From contig QLIY01000736.1 in assembly GCA_003260075.1 (NCBI GenBank), positions 1-64,000 of the forward strand: 64,000 nt of DNA, written 5' to 3'. The position numbers and the translations under genes were made by a program. The DNA is from Phallusia mammillata (lineage: Eukaryota; Chordata; Ascidiacea; Phlebobranchia; Ascidiidae). This document shows positions 35,152 to 47,730 of this stretch, piece by piece (the first letter of the stretch is position 1; every line of letters starts with the position of its first letter). The notes under the pieces are model-generated. The model saw nothing but the letters and a program-made list of their open reading frames with translations, did no database searches and was not told the DNA's origin.

Positions 35152-37095
35152 CTTTGCGAAAACACCCTAACACATACATCGAAATTTGGCAAGTTTAGCA
35201 ATATTTTGCATGGCCGTTACGGTAAGGGTCACAATCTAAAAACATAATTCAGAAAACTTAACCTTACATTTTTTTTCCACCAACAAGACAAAATAAGCAC
35301 ATGCAAACGTTTTCACGACATTTAAGGTAAACTATTTCTGTATATTACAACTCCAAACATGTTTTTCAACCAAAAATATCCCTGAAATACAAACACACCA
35401 CGTAAATTCCACTTTGTTTTCATGTTTGAAAGACGAGAAAAGCAAATTTTAATTCGCGCCTGATTTCTATGTTATTGCAAATGCAAAACCATTAAAATTT
35501 ATTTTCTTTGTCAATTTCAGTTTACATCGACATTTTAAACATTTTATTCAACCATCTTTCAGAATGAATGAGATTGGTGTAATGTTCTTTTGCTTTTCGA
35601 TGCGTGGCCCAATTCAAACATTTAGGTCACTTGTTTTGGAAATACAACACATTGTTGACAGAATGGGCAGTTGTTGATGTATGGACAAAAACAACTTTCT
35701 GTTTATCTTTGCAACTTGTTTGCGACTAGAAGCCATTAAAATATAGTTATACACCGTTTACAAATAGCTTTTCATAGCTTCCAAGGTTTTGTTAACGACC
35801 CACCAGCCAGCAACCAACGTTTGCAATTTTGCATCCACAAGAAATATCACATGTAACATTTTTCTTTGTTTGTTATGCAACTGATACTTATTGGGAAGGA
35901 TATTAGACAGTGCACACTGAAATTTATTCTAAATATACTTGTGTTTGAGCCTGCCTTTCCCACAAAGTGATTTGACTTTGCATTGAAATCTGATTTATAT
36001 CATTTGGATTTGGTTTCGTGAACAAACACGCACAATAAAGTTGTAATGTAGTGTTTACGGTTGTGGTTGTAGACATATACATGTAAAGATGTTGGGTAGT
36101 TGATGTGTCACGTGAAAACATTACTTATCCGCCATGCTTTTTGTTCTGTGCAAAGAAGACGAACCACGCTAAGCTTTTTTCAGTTCACTTCAGCAATGTC
36201 CGTCATGCGTTCACAACGATTCAGATCAATGTATGTTACATGTTCTTCTATTTTATTTATTAATGGCTAAGAGTTTAAAATTTGTAATTAAAAAATTAAA
36301 CAAATACCAATAAATAATTGTAGCATGATGATTTTTGCCACGCATGTAATATATGTGACGAAAATCTAATTTGAAAAATAGATTAATGACGTAATTTACA
36401 AGAGGTCAAAGTTCACAATGCGGCAGTTTGTGGCAGAATGTCAGGTTGGTTTTGTTTTAGTTTTAGTGAAATCGTCTGCCAAGCAGCAGAAGACATATAT
36501 TTTCCTGTGTCACCGAAATTTAGTGGTTTAAAGTATGTTCTGAACTGTTTTATTGATGCTAGAAATAGTTTAAAACGAACGATGGCCGTTATTAGAATAT
36601 TGCTTTGTGACAAAAACTTCATACGGAAGCAGCACAATAAGGCGCCATACGGTTTTTGCAAGTCAATATGTTATTTATGAAACTGTTGACACGTTCCGCA
36701 AATAGCATATAATCTTTTGTTTAGAGTAAAATGCTTTTATTAAATTACTGCTGACGGCACTTGACTTAACGCTGCTGTTGTCATAGATATAATTACAAAA
36801 AATATGAAAATATTTATGCTGTTGTCTTTTGTTAAAATTGTGTTTTTGGTATTAGTTTTTTTTCCTATTAAAGATGTACTAAATTGTTTTAATGTCACAT
36901 TTATCTGCAAATTACTGTAAAAGACTTTCACTTTAAAAACGGACAATATAATATACAACTGCAATTAACCTGAATTATTTATTCCAGATTTTCACCTAAT
37001 TCAGACAAGTTGTTTGGTTCAAATGGGCCCGGATTACCCGAGGTTTGCTGCATATATTTTATAATTTGTTTTTTTGCTTAGAGTTAGTTGTAAAA
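35152..37095. promoter_or_regulatory. Divergent intergenic region between PHF14 and the C2H2 gene
   Basis: This stretch of 1.9 kb separates the two start codons and should contain both promoters and 5' UTR exons. tttttttgcttag at 37068-37080, 15 bases before the ATG of the C2H2 gene, looks like a splice acceptor and suggests an intron in its 5' UTR. No core element can be assigned and no other gene is seen. Confidence 0.4.
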
Positions 37096-40000
37096 ATGGC
37101 TTTACCTCTGAAACGAAGTTCACGAACAATTAAAGTCACGCAACGACTGGCAGATAGCAAAAAGCAGGAGGAGAGTTTCAAACGGAGAGGGGCAAGTTTT
37201 CATTATTTGTGTAAACATGTGCACGCTCAGAACTTTGTTTCATTTTTGTGCCTGTCATTTTGTAGCATGTATTTGATGATAACTGTAATTGTTCGGTGGG
37301 AAACGTATTAACATCAGTTGTACATAACATGTGCAGTGTACATTTATTGGTCCACACATTTTGTAAAATCAACAAACAAACATTTAACTTTCTGTTACAG
37401 ACTTCATCTGATGGCTCACAAAAAGAAACTCTTGCTCAGGTGAATGAGTTGTGCTTATTTTTTGTTCTGTTGTGCTTGGAACTAAGTTGCGACAAAGACT
37501 TGATTTACAGTCAAAATAGGATAATTATGTGGAACATGCAAGCTTGCAAGCTTGTACTTAAACGCAGGAGCAGCAAACAAATTTTGCTTAAACGCAGGAG
37601 CAGCAAACAAATTTTGCTTTTTATGATTCATATTTATTTAGCAAAATCTTTGTGGTTTTCATTCAACTAAATTTCTGTATTTAGGCGTTAAAGCGAAAAC
37701 GTGAAAGTGTTGTTAATGTTTTGGACAAAATTGAATTTGAAAAAAGAGATGAATACTCATTGAAAGAACTCCGCATCATGGATGGACCGACACTGCTTCG
37801 GTTGTTTGCTATCAAATCAACAATGAAAGACGGGACTGTTGCTTACAGGTCTGTGTTCAGTAAAAAGATGGATAATTTTTCTGATCTTCGTAATTTTTAC
37901 TGGTTTATCAGATGAGCGATTTGTAAGTTTAAGCAATAATCTGCCTAGCACAATTCTTCCAATCTATTGTTGTAAAGGACTTTTTTGTGTAAAAACTGAA
38001 TGTGAAAATTTTATAAAAGAAGTCTTACACAAGCATATGTGAGATTTTGGATTGAACGCAGCAATTCCATGCAGGCACTGTGCTTAATATAAAGAATTTG
38101 TGTTATTTGTTTACATTTTAACTACTAAAAAGTTTGTCAGTTATCAAGGATTTTAACTCCTAAAAAGTTTATGACTTTCATAACTTTTAAATGCCAAGTT
38201 TCGCTCCTAATCAGTTTTATGGAAATAATCCCACTTCCAGCTGTTTGAAACATCAATTTGTTATATATATTTTTTCAGATGCCAATTCTCGCCCAAAATT
38301 TGTGAAAAAATGTTTTACAAACCCAATGAGAAATCCAATTATCGTCTGATGTGCGGACATCTGCTTGAACATGTTTTGATGCATGCAAAAAAATCTCTAC
38401 GAAGTTAGTAAACTGAGTTTCATATGTTTCATAAAATTGTATTTAGCACAATGTGACAAGTGCAGTTTCCCAAACCCCACATGTTAGGCAGTTTTAATGG
38501 ACAGAAATATACTTTATTTTAAAATTGTAATTTTGAACACTTTTGAATCCGCTGATGGCTAGTGCTAATTTGGTTGGGTGAGGGTTTGTAATTGAAATAA
38601 CACTGCAATCTGGCCTCATTTGCCGTTGTTGGGACTTATATTTCACATTCCACAAACTATGTAGTATCATGTGGTACCATGCAGGATTTCGTACCACCCA
38701 TTTCCAACCACTGATCTGTTATATATTTGTTTCTGCAGACCCTTCATTTTATACCAAAAAGAGATATTTTCCTTGCAACGTTGAAAGACAAGAGAGCAGT
38801 CATTCGCCACCGTCCACATATCAAAGTATGTAATTAAACCAGTTTTACATCATTATAGGATTTATGTTTAAACATAGTACACCTGCTTGGTTTATAACCA
38901 TTTAAAAAAAATACCATTGTCTCAAAGTGATAAGTGAACGCAATATATTGAACTACCCTTATTATCACTATTAAAAACATTGCATGCTCTATATTACCAC
39001 CTTGTGTTCAGCACTGTTGACGAAACAACATGTAGTCGAACACAGTCCCAACAAAATAATGGTGATAAAAGAAGAACCTGCATTGACAATTGGTGGCTTC
39101 CCGACCACAGAGGTGGAGGAACTATTCGTTTCACCCGATGCAAAAGAAGCGTTATTCTCCGCTATCGCTCTGCGTCCCATGAAAGAGGAAGTCAGCAGTT
39201 CAAGGAAGAAAAAACGGATTAATACAAGACTGAACCGGAAGAAAGTTACTGCCGAGAAAAAGGAGTCGATCGAACAACGGAGACAAAAGCAGTTGTTGAA
39301 GCGATTTCGTAACCAGCCGACCGTGGTGATCGAGGATATTGCAGCTCAACACAGGAACTTAAACTCAAGTGTAAATGTTACAGATTTTCTCTCAACCTCG
39401 CACCAGGAAAATAACTCTGACTGTGCAAGTGATTTTTCAGCAGGTGTGTTGAGGGTTATATGTAGAGATGCACAGAATTGGCCTAATTTAGGTTCGGCCA
39501 GAATTAAATGTTCAGCAGTTTGCCGTATAAAGTCGTAAGCTACCTTTTTGCCTGGTTTTTCATTCAGGCGGACTCTATTAGGTGTTATGCCACAGAATAG
39601 TTGTGTTTCATTAGAGTTTAAAAAATAATGTTTTTTTATGGTAAAAAAAAAAAAATTACGGTACCTTTTAGACAGAATAGACACGTTTTAAAATTTTTGT
39701 TCTTAAAGAATCAGTTTCAGTCAAATTGCAACAAATTATATACAGTCCCCCTGAATGTGTTTATGTTACAGTACGCTATATCCATGAATAGGTTTGACTG
39801 TAATTAATGCATCAGTGAAGGTGTTCTAAGTTGAAAAATTGTATTGTTTATTTTCCACAATGCAGATTCGACAGATAGCGAGGATCAACCATCCATGGTT
39901 TTGTCTCGGAATAAAAGTCTTCTCGCTTCACTTCCTCCGACCAAACAGAAATTGAATCGGCCTTCGTATTCTCGGATGAAAACTGTACCGAGCATTTTGC

Positions 40001-42468
40001 GGCGACCACGAAAATCGACGAACACTGCGCTGTTGACTTCCACCGACCCAATATCGAACATAAAGATCGAAAGCTACAAATCGTTAGCTGCAGGAGAGGA
40101 TAATGATCAAGGGTGAGTTGCTTCTGAGTGAAAATAATTTTGTGTAGGGAAATTGTCTAAAAAGAGGGTTACAAATTGTTATTTAATTGGCTGGGCCAAA
40201 ACTGCAAAAGTTCTGTTTGGTCAAGCACCGGGCAACTCACATTAACGCATGGCGCTGGGATCACAAACATTCCCAATTCCATGCCAGTTTTGTAGCTTGC
40301 CAAATCTGAGTGGTACAGGCCCCAGACATACAGGTTTTCCACCATCTGACACATTTGATAAAAGCAATCATTGAAAACCCTTTCGAACACTAGTTCCGCA
40401 TGTTAGCAGGGCATGAATATGCAAAATTAATGCTCAGTCAGTTTGTGCAACTGCTCAGCCGAGCACCGAGCATCACTGTTTTACCAAAAATATATATACT
40501 TGGGTTCTTGGCTCTTGCACGGCTCAGCCCATCCCTATTATTTAATAAACTTACAACCATTGTAAATCAGTTTGCATCTTTTAACTCGATAATCTTCTAC
40601 TTCGAGGAGTACAGTTATATGAAATTGCAATAAATCGTTTTCCAGGTTTATAAACGTCGTCGACACTGACACAGAGAAATCAGATGAAAGTGGATCGGAT
40701 GTAGAAGCTGAAGAAGAAGAAGTGGAAAACTCAAATTCCTCGTCCGACATCGCAAGGTAAACAGATCTGGTTTAATAAAAACCTGCCAACTAACTTCTTA
40801 TTTTTATATAATTCAGAATACCTTTAATTTGTTTTATTTATAGCATTAAATTTTAAACAGTCTTTTCCAATTTAAATATAGTCAACAAAATTAGGTTTAA
40901 ATGCCATATTTACCTTAAAAACCATAACTAACCACTCATGTTGTGTTGTGAAGAATCTAAAAAAAATTACCCAAAATAGATGTGTCAGCATTTTATATCT
41001 TCGTTTTGTTTTTAGTGACAGTTCCGTTTGGAATTCTGACAGGGAGGACGAACCAACTATGGGGGTTCCCCAGATCCGAAAAGCCCCGAGAAAACAGGTT
41101 TGTTAAAAATGTCCTTGTTGATGTTGCATGGTGTGCCACAAAAGTGTTTCACAAAAAAAAAACGAAACACACAAAGACAGAAAAGGGGAATTTAACAGTT
41201 GGATTTTATTGAACGACGCAGTTGGTTTTTAGCAAGATATTTACATAAGTACATTAAAAAAGTATTGCATGCAAAAAATCATTGTAAAAGCATTAAAGTT
41301 ATGAGTTTCAAAAGTAAACTTGTCAGTTTAGTTTCTGATTTGCTATGTATATTATATGTTTGTTATGTCACAATACCTCGGCAAGCATCCATGGCAAGTA
41401 GAACAAAAATGTGCTTTATTGATTCTGTTTGTTTCAGAAACTGGTTGCAGTTGAAGAGGATGAGCCGGAGGAAAAGGTCGGACAAGAATTATCGGGACTG
41501 GATCTGTCACGATATGCGATCAGCCATGACCATTGTTACACCGGAGATCGAAGCGTAAGTTGTTGAGTAAAAATTTGCCAACCTTTATGATTTAAAAATC
41601 ACACATGGTATGCTTGTAATTACTGTCTTGCTTGGTCAAGATATTTTGGGATGTCTTATTGTGTTTTATCACTTAAAATATAAACAAAAAGGTGTTTTAA
41701 CCCCTCTACAAACCATCATAAACTTGTCGTTATCATTTAGGCTATTAAACCCTGAAAATGGATTTATGATTTAATCTGTGGTCTTTTCTTCAAATAAAAA
41801 TACTTGAAAGTTTGAAAATTATCCCCATTTTAATTTGTTATTAACCTCGCACAGTACGTTGTTGGATCGTGCACGATCGAGAAAAATGCAGCGAAAGGTT
41901 TAAGTAGCAGCAAATTTCTCGACATGATTTCAAAGGAAAACAGAGACTTGGCAAAGTAAGTTAAAAATGTGGTTGTTCGAAATCGGACAAAACTTGTTTG
42001 TGAATTAATTCCCAATGTCCAGTTGCAAGTTGAGTTTATTTCGCTTGATAATAGAAAACATAGCGACACAATTGCACTGAAACAATCACCAAACCGGCTG
42101 CGCAATCTTTAAACGTTAAGTATGGAATTATAACATAACTGTCTTTTCTATATTTTTTGTTGTATTTGACCAGGTTTTCTGCAAAAAAATTGATCTAATT
42201 GATGATACCTTATAGGGCGAAACAGTGTGCACTGTCTGCAGCTTATCATTAATTACCATAATTTTACCAACTTTGCACAGAAAAAGCAACGTGAAAGCGA
42301 AGGAAGTGATCAGAGTTCTTACTAAAAGTCAAGTTCGTTACAACAATGAATACCGACTACAGGGGCCAAGTAGTAAGAAGATCGAAACATCCGAGGACCC
42401 AAAAATTAAGGTGAGCATTTGTTGTGTAATGTAATCCGCAAACTTGGCTGGCAAAATTTTCCCCTAAA

Positions 42469-42554
<86 letters not shown>

Positions 42555-45500
42555 ACTAATGCATTTAAAAACAGTGATTTTTGTTTCTGGATACCCTTTC
42601 TAGCACTAGTTTTGTATGCTAGCAGGGCATGAATATGCAAGTTTAAATGCTCGGGTCAGTTTGTGCAACCGCTCGGCCCAACACCGAGCGTAAAAATAGT
42701 GATGCTCGGTACCGATTACTCGGGTTCTGGCTCAGCTCGGCCAATCCCTATTAATTAATGCTACTCAATTCCATCAAAAACTAAGGCACCTTGTTTTATG
42801 TGCTGATGTGAAGATACAACACAGCTCATATTGCAAACTGCCAACAATACATTTGTATCTCGCACTTTTGCAATACAGAGGTTATTGTGTTGCAATGCTT
42901 GAATACAACATACATAGTCAGGTTTTTGGTTTGCTCTCAAACCTTCAAAAGACCTGGCGTTTTAAAAATATTCAAAATTACTTGATCTTATTTGATCGGA
43001 TCATATGATCTGACATGATATGAAAACTTCACATGAGCTCATGCCATGATATGAAAGGAGAAATGATGAATTGTGAACGGATAAATGACATCTGCATGAT
43101 ATCAATTTGTCACAGCGATATTCTGATCTCCACCAAATATTTTCAATGTTTTATTTCCATGACAACAGTTAGTAGCCTCACATCCCTAATACAACCGACG
43201 TGTCTTGTGTTTTGGGCTTTTGCTGTGTTTCTGTAATATATTATTTTCTTGTAACCCACAATATATCCACAGGAGGGAGCATTTTGTTTTAGGCTTTGTG
43301 CTTAATTCAGTGCGCTTAATGCGTATACAGACATAAAAAACCTTGGTCAGGATTTGTCCTGGGAGCGTCCTGAGTTCGAACCCCATGAAAAAAATGTATT
43401 TGGCTTGACAAGGCAAAATGATGATTAAACAACTACCGTAAACACATGCCGTTTACGGTGGATTAACTGCAAGCAACTCGTAAAGTTTCTTCAACATTCT
43501 TTTATCAGGCAAGAGCGCTCAAATTGATTTCTGAGTTACGTCATCGAAAGCCAAAAGAAGTTATGGTTTGCACGGAGCGTATCGTCAGTGACGGACAGTC
43601 GTCGTTTATCGTGCAAGATTTCTACTCGTGTGAGATCTGTGGAAAAAGATTCACTGCTCCGAACTCATTATATGGACATTATCGTGGGCATGCAGGTAAC
43701 ACAATGTTAATGTGAACTGTGCATTCAGCATCCGTTGATTTGTGATGAGTTGGCCACAAACTGCAATTAAAACAAGTCTATATTCAAACCATCTGAATAT
43801 TGCATTTAGTCTATTGTGAAAGTGGTTTTAAAAACTTGTTTGAAAAACATTTCTCAAAAAAACATTTTTTTGGCTGCACTTTTTAATTGTGTTTAAAAAA
43901 AACTAAGTGATTCCACACAGTTTTCAAATAAAATCTAGTAAAATGTTCTCAAAAATTTAACAGAAACCTGACTTTAGACAGTTACTAGTTTTTATTGGCT
44001 GTACTTTAACATTCTCGTTTTGTGATCAGGTATCAAACCGTTTCGATGTGATGTTTGTGGTAAAACGTTCACGCGATCCCACAGTTTGAGCTACCACGCT
44101 ATGATCCACACGAACAGTGCAAGGTTTGAGTGTCAGTATTGCAAGCGGAGGTTCCGACATCCCACTCACTACAAGGTAAATTTGTGTTGTTGTGACATTA
44201 AGTTACTCATAAAGTTCCCTGTTTGTCTCTTAACAGTTACATGAGCAAGTTTTTAACTTCCAAATAAATTAAAATGATTAAAGTTTATGCAGTTAATATG
44301 TAGAAATGATTATACCCACAAATTTAACTGGACGTGAAGCATGTAGCCCCAACACATTTTGGCAAACGCACATAGATTTAGGTAGGTTAGCAATACTACT
44401 TTAATTTGGGTAATGCAAATAAGCATTTTGATTTTGGTTCATTACCATTAAGTATGTGGCCCACTTCACCAGTTAGGAAAGTTCGTTTGCAAACCAGGAA
44501 TCTAGATGTACTTTATAATGAAATAAACAGTAAGATGATTTGTAGTGTAGAAAAAATGACAAGTGAGCCGTGTGTTATAGAATTAGTGATGGGACGATAC
44601 CAGGTTTTGAAGCGAGAGTACCAGTACCACATGTATATACCTTCGATACCGAGTACTTAAAAATAGTGTTGTACTTAGTTGTGTATCACTGGCTAATTTA
44701 TCTGCCATGTTCGAGGTACAGACGTGCACACACACATGCAGAAAAATGTAATCTCAACGTGATAGCGAAAAAAATATACGTAACCTGGCGGAACTTGGCA
44801 TATATTGGCATAAAGTTGCCTGTATTCTTATGGTGTAAATTGGCCTGCGGTATCGAACGTTGGTATCAAAAACTGATACAAAATATTTCGATACCGAGTA
44901 CGAGTGTCGATACCACTGAAATCGTTCGATACCAAGTACCAGGATACTCGTCCCATCACTATATAGAATGAATGTATAAAGTCCTCAACATAAGAATACT
45001 GTTGAAGTATTCAAACACTTTGACACTCAACTAAGCTACTTAACCAGTGCTACAGGATTTGTTATAAACCACTTTGTTTAAGTTGCCAGTTTCAACGTTT
45101 TCAAATTACACATGCTTTTAAACAAATTAGTGAACAGTTTGTTGCATCAAGATATATGAGTATTTCAAAAATATCAGTGTTGTGGTCACAATATTCACCA
45201 GTTAAAACAAAGTACCCAATATTTTTACTTTTTAATGGAGACAGCTACATGGTAATACTTTACAGAATTAATTAATATACAATCTTAGCATTGTGTTGTG
45301 AAGGAGCACATGCAGTCGCTGAAGTGCAAAACCGGTCAGAAAAAAGTTGCGCCAAGTTTGTCAGGAAAGAAACAGAAAAAAATATGTCGGAAATCAGGCC
45401 GTGCAGAGGTTTGAATGGAAATACCAGCAAGGCAGATGAGTTTGTATGAAATGCGGTTTCAATCTTATGTGTTATATCAGAAGACCTGAGGCAACAACAG

Positions 45501-46030
45501 GTAAACGTGGAACAATTCAGGTTTGCTAGAAAGTGATCGATTTTGAGACAAGTATATTATTATGAAGCGTATTTCGGAAAAGCTTGAAGCCATCTACTTT
45601 ATAATGTATCTGATCTAATTGCAAGCTGGCTTTCTAGACTATGCCTTGCCCAGCAGGAATACTTGATTGGAAATAATGTCTCTAATGGGCCTGGTATACT
45701 GTGATTTATAATGTAATTACAATCTGAAGAAATCTGCTGCAAATATATTGTATGTATAGAGCGCAGGTTTTGTCTATGATTTTTGGTGGCCAAATTATCA
45801 GTTGCAAAACTTTTTCCTACGAATAAACCAAATATGTTGTGCAGGAACATTTGCATCGTCACACTGGTGAGGAACCGTACCACTGCACCGATTGTCCGAG
45901 ACGCTTCAAGACACGTAACACTTATCGTCGACACATGATTGCAAAACACCACAAGAAAATCACACCCATGGGCTCGGTACCTTTCCAAACACGAATTCTG
46001 CAAACCGAAACTGTCACTATGAACACTTGA
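37096..46030 (+). CDS. C2H2 zinc-finger protein with four C-terminal fingers
   Basis: Probable nuclear DNA-binding protein of 749 residues; no named orthologue is recognised. Exons: 37096-37191, 37401-37439, 37685-37848, 38279-38403, 38739-38825, 39012-39443, 39866-40112, 40646-40756, 41016-41097, 41438-41554, 41855-41955, 42281-42410, 43509-43695, 44030-44175 and 45845-46030, all phase-consistent. The N-terminus is basic (PLKRSSRTIKVTQRLADSKK). A Cys/His-rich block (CQFSPKICEKMF ... MCGHLLEHVLMHAKK) lies in exons 3-4, a lysine/arginine-rich region in exon 6, and acidic linkers in exons 8-9. Fingers: YSCEICGKRFTAPNSLYGH, FRCDVCGKTFTRSHSLSYH, FECQYCKRRFRHPTHYK joined to EHLHRH, and YHCTDCPRRFKTRNTYRRH. 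HTGEEPY is a typical finger linker. Intron 1 uses a GC donor. Confidence 0.85.
37561..37620 (+). repeat. Perfect 30-bp tandem duplication in intron
   Basis: The 30-base unit beginning aacgcaggagcagcaaacaa occurs twice head to tail with no mismatch, in intron 2 of the C2H2 gene. A recent local duplication or an assembly stutter. Confidence 0.7.
42222..42250. repeat. Repeat family E fragment before exon 12
   Basis: GAAACAGTGTGCACTGTCTG then CAGCTTATCA, the same words as at 1060-1090 and 59462-59490. It lies about 30 bases before the exon 12 acceptor of the C2H2 gene. Confidence 0.6.
42470..42550. other. G-run, probable assembly gap (81 bases)
   Basis: The longest G-run in the window, in intron 12 of the C2H2 gene, followed by CCCC. 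Interpreted as a sized gap. Confidence 0.65.
44584..44961. mobile_element. hAT-like MITE, family B copy 1
   Basis: Begins TAGTGATGGGACGATACCAG and ends CTCGTCCCATCACTA, terminal inverted repeats of hAT form, flanked by a perfect 8-bp target-site duplication tatagaat (44576-44583 and 44962-44969). The interior has GATACC/GAGTAC-rich ends. No open frame of note. In the intron before the last exon of the C2H2 gene. Confidence 0.93.
45304..45414 (+). CDS. Candidate alternative last exon of the C2H2 gene
   Basis: After an AG acceptor at 45302-45303 an open stretch of 36 codons follows in the phase required by exon 14: EHMQSLKCKTGQKKVAPSLS, then a basic tail GKKQKKICRKSGRAEV and TGA at 45412-45414. 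Splicing exon 14 (…HPTHYK) here instead of to 45845 (EHLHRHTGEEPY) would give a protein with finger 3 lacking its last His and without finger 4. The shared EH start suggests a duplicated exon. The acceptor has a weak pyrimidine tract, so it may be unused. Confidence 0.4.
   Translation, partial: EHMQSLKCKTGQKKVAPSLSGKKQKKICRKSGRAEV
45640..45715 (+). mobile_element. SINE fragment (family S1)
   Basis: TATGCCTTGCCCAGCAGGAA ... CTAATGGGCCTGGTATACTG aligns with the distal body of the 19838-19960 element. Degenerate. Confidence 0.5.
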
Positions 46031-46579
46031 GGGGGCTTTTGAGGTGCTGCGCTGGTTTGGGTTAAACTTTAATCTGTGATTTGGTTCAAATTTGCTGCTA
46101 ATTTCGTTTTCAAAGTCGTAACACAAATGAACAGTGAAATGTTTGGATGTTCACTTTGAAATCAATCCACTATCAAAAACAATTTTCGATGTGACTCCTT
46201 GAAAATGAATTAAAATTTTTGAAATATTTTGTTTTTTATCGTTTGTTGTTTACCCTGAATGTCTTTACCAACTTTTCGCAGCCCATTAGGTTATGGCTTG
46301 TTAGGTTGCCATCATTTATAAACATTGGAATTATAAAAGTTTTAGTGCTTGTATGTTGCTTTTATGTTTCAATTTATCTCAATATATTACCATATGTTAG
46401 TGCCAAACAGCCAACCAGCCAACCAGCTGTGTTTTGCTTAATGTTAACTTGTAGGGTAGACCAATCTTAGCTGTATTTCTGCAATTTGTGGCAACAAACT
46501 GTTGTTTTCAATTAAATTCACCTGTTTGAAGTATTAAGTTTGTGACCTTGTGCACCAATTTGAAGGTCACATTCAAGAT

Positions 46580-46754
46580 CAGTGGTGGTTCTCAACCTTT
46601 CGTGGAGCGTGGCCCACTTAAACTAACTTTTGGGCCTTGTGGTCCCCTTCAAGTATCCCTGTGCATTAGAAAAGAAAACGGCTTTTAGTGGGTGTTTGTG
46701 GTGAACCTACTCATGTGCCCTGATGAGCCCATGGACCCTGGTCGAGAACCACTG
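46580..46754. mobile_element. hAT-like MITE, family C
   Basis: Starts CAGTGGTGGTTCTCAACC and ends GGTCGAGAACCACTG. The TIRs are of the widespread animal hAT type. Flanks ttcaagat and tgcaagtt match at 6 of 8 positions. The end motif gttgggaaccactg also occurs at 5190-5204 and 28356-28370, marking further fragments. Confidence 0.75.
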
Positions 46755-47246
46755 TGCAAGTTAAACATCATATTGTTGTGTTGCTTTCATAAGTTGGATG
46801 AACTTGACTGATGGCACAAATGCATGAAGTCTAGTTTGTTACGAATAGTTGATTGGAAATTTTGTTCACACGTTGTGCGGAGTATTTGTTGAATTTTTCT
46901 TATCTTTTGCCTTTTACTTGTGGTTGGTGCATATTGTGATGTCACAAGCATGTCTGAATCATATTTTGTTCCTTATTATTATGTCATCGTCGCATAAATG
47001 AAATCATCAAATGCGAGTGTTCATCGAAAAACAGAATCAGTTTTCCACTTAAAAGAACACACATTTCCGAAAAACAAGTCATCCACAAGTAATGCTTCAT
47101 GTTTAAGTGCACAGTGGGAAAATACAGTAATAAAATCTAAAAAAAAATTCTTCCATAAACTACTGCAAGGGGTTTATGCAGATGATAACAGTGGACAGTG
47201 TATAAACTTCATGTCAATTGCAAAAATACCTAAAGTAGACCATGTC

Positions 47247-47730
47247 CAGTGGTGGGATTCAGTCTGGTCGCACCAGTTCTTTAGAACCAGATCACGAAAT
47301 TTTATAAGATCAGCACACCGGTTAAGATTACTGGTTACTGTCAATAGACTTTTTGTGACAGAACCCGCTAAAAATATGACTTTTGTGATAGAACCGGCTG
47401 AAAAATATGACTTTTGTGGACAGAACCCGCTAAAAATATGACTTTTGTGATAGAACCGGCTAAAAATATGACTTTTGTGATAGAACCGGCTGAAAAATAT
47501 GACTTGTAACAGAACTGGCTAAAAAATATGACTTTTGTGATAGAACCGGCTGGAAAATAAGACTTTTGTAACAGAACTGGCTAAAAAATATGACTTTTGT
47601 GATAGAACCGGCTGAAAAATATGACTTTTGTAACAGAACCGGCTGAAAAATATGACTTTTGTAACAGAACCGGCTGAAAAATAAGACTTGTGATAGAACC
47701 GGCTGACAAAGAATTTGAATCCCACCACTG
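47247..47730. mobile_element. hAT-like MITE, family A copy 6, with expanded internal tandem repeat
   Basis: Starts CAGTGGTGGGATTCAGTCTG, ends GAATCCCACCACTG, and is flanked by a perfect 8-bp duplication accatgtc (47239-47246 and 47731-47738). The interior 47361-47707 holds about 12 imperfect units of roughly 30 bases built on AAAAATATGACTTTTGTGAT plus AGAACCGGCTG; other copies have one to three. The rest of 46031-48740 shows no gene that I can support. Confidence 0.95.

Larger units (their letters stand above)
40395..42755. repeat. Interspersed repeat family F, two copies (40395-40540, 42600-42752)
   Basis: Both copies share ATGCTAGCAGGGCATGAATA-like text (tagcagggcatgaatatgca), TCAGTTTGTGCAAC, GCTCGGCC-type blocks and end in cggctcagcccatccctatt or agctcggccaatccctatta. 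Neither has coding capacity. Both are in introns of the C2H2 gene. Confidence 0.55.

Noticed and set aside
46998-47246. Open frame of about 83 codons (MKSSNASVHRKTESV...) before MITE copy 6
   Set aside because: It has no start context, splice sites or recognisable domain, and the frame runs into the MITE. It lies between complete genes and is probably chance.
47361-47707. Regular repeats resembling a CRISPR array
   Set aside because: The units are contiguous without unique spacers, lie inside a MITE with a target-site duplication, and the genome is eukaryotic.
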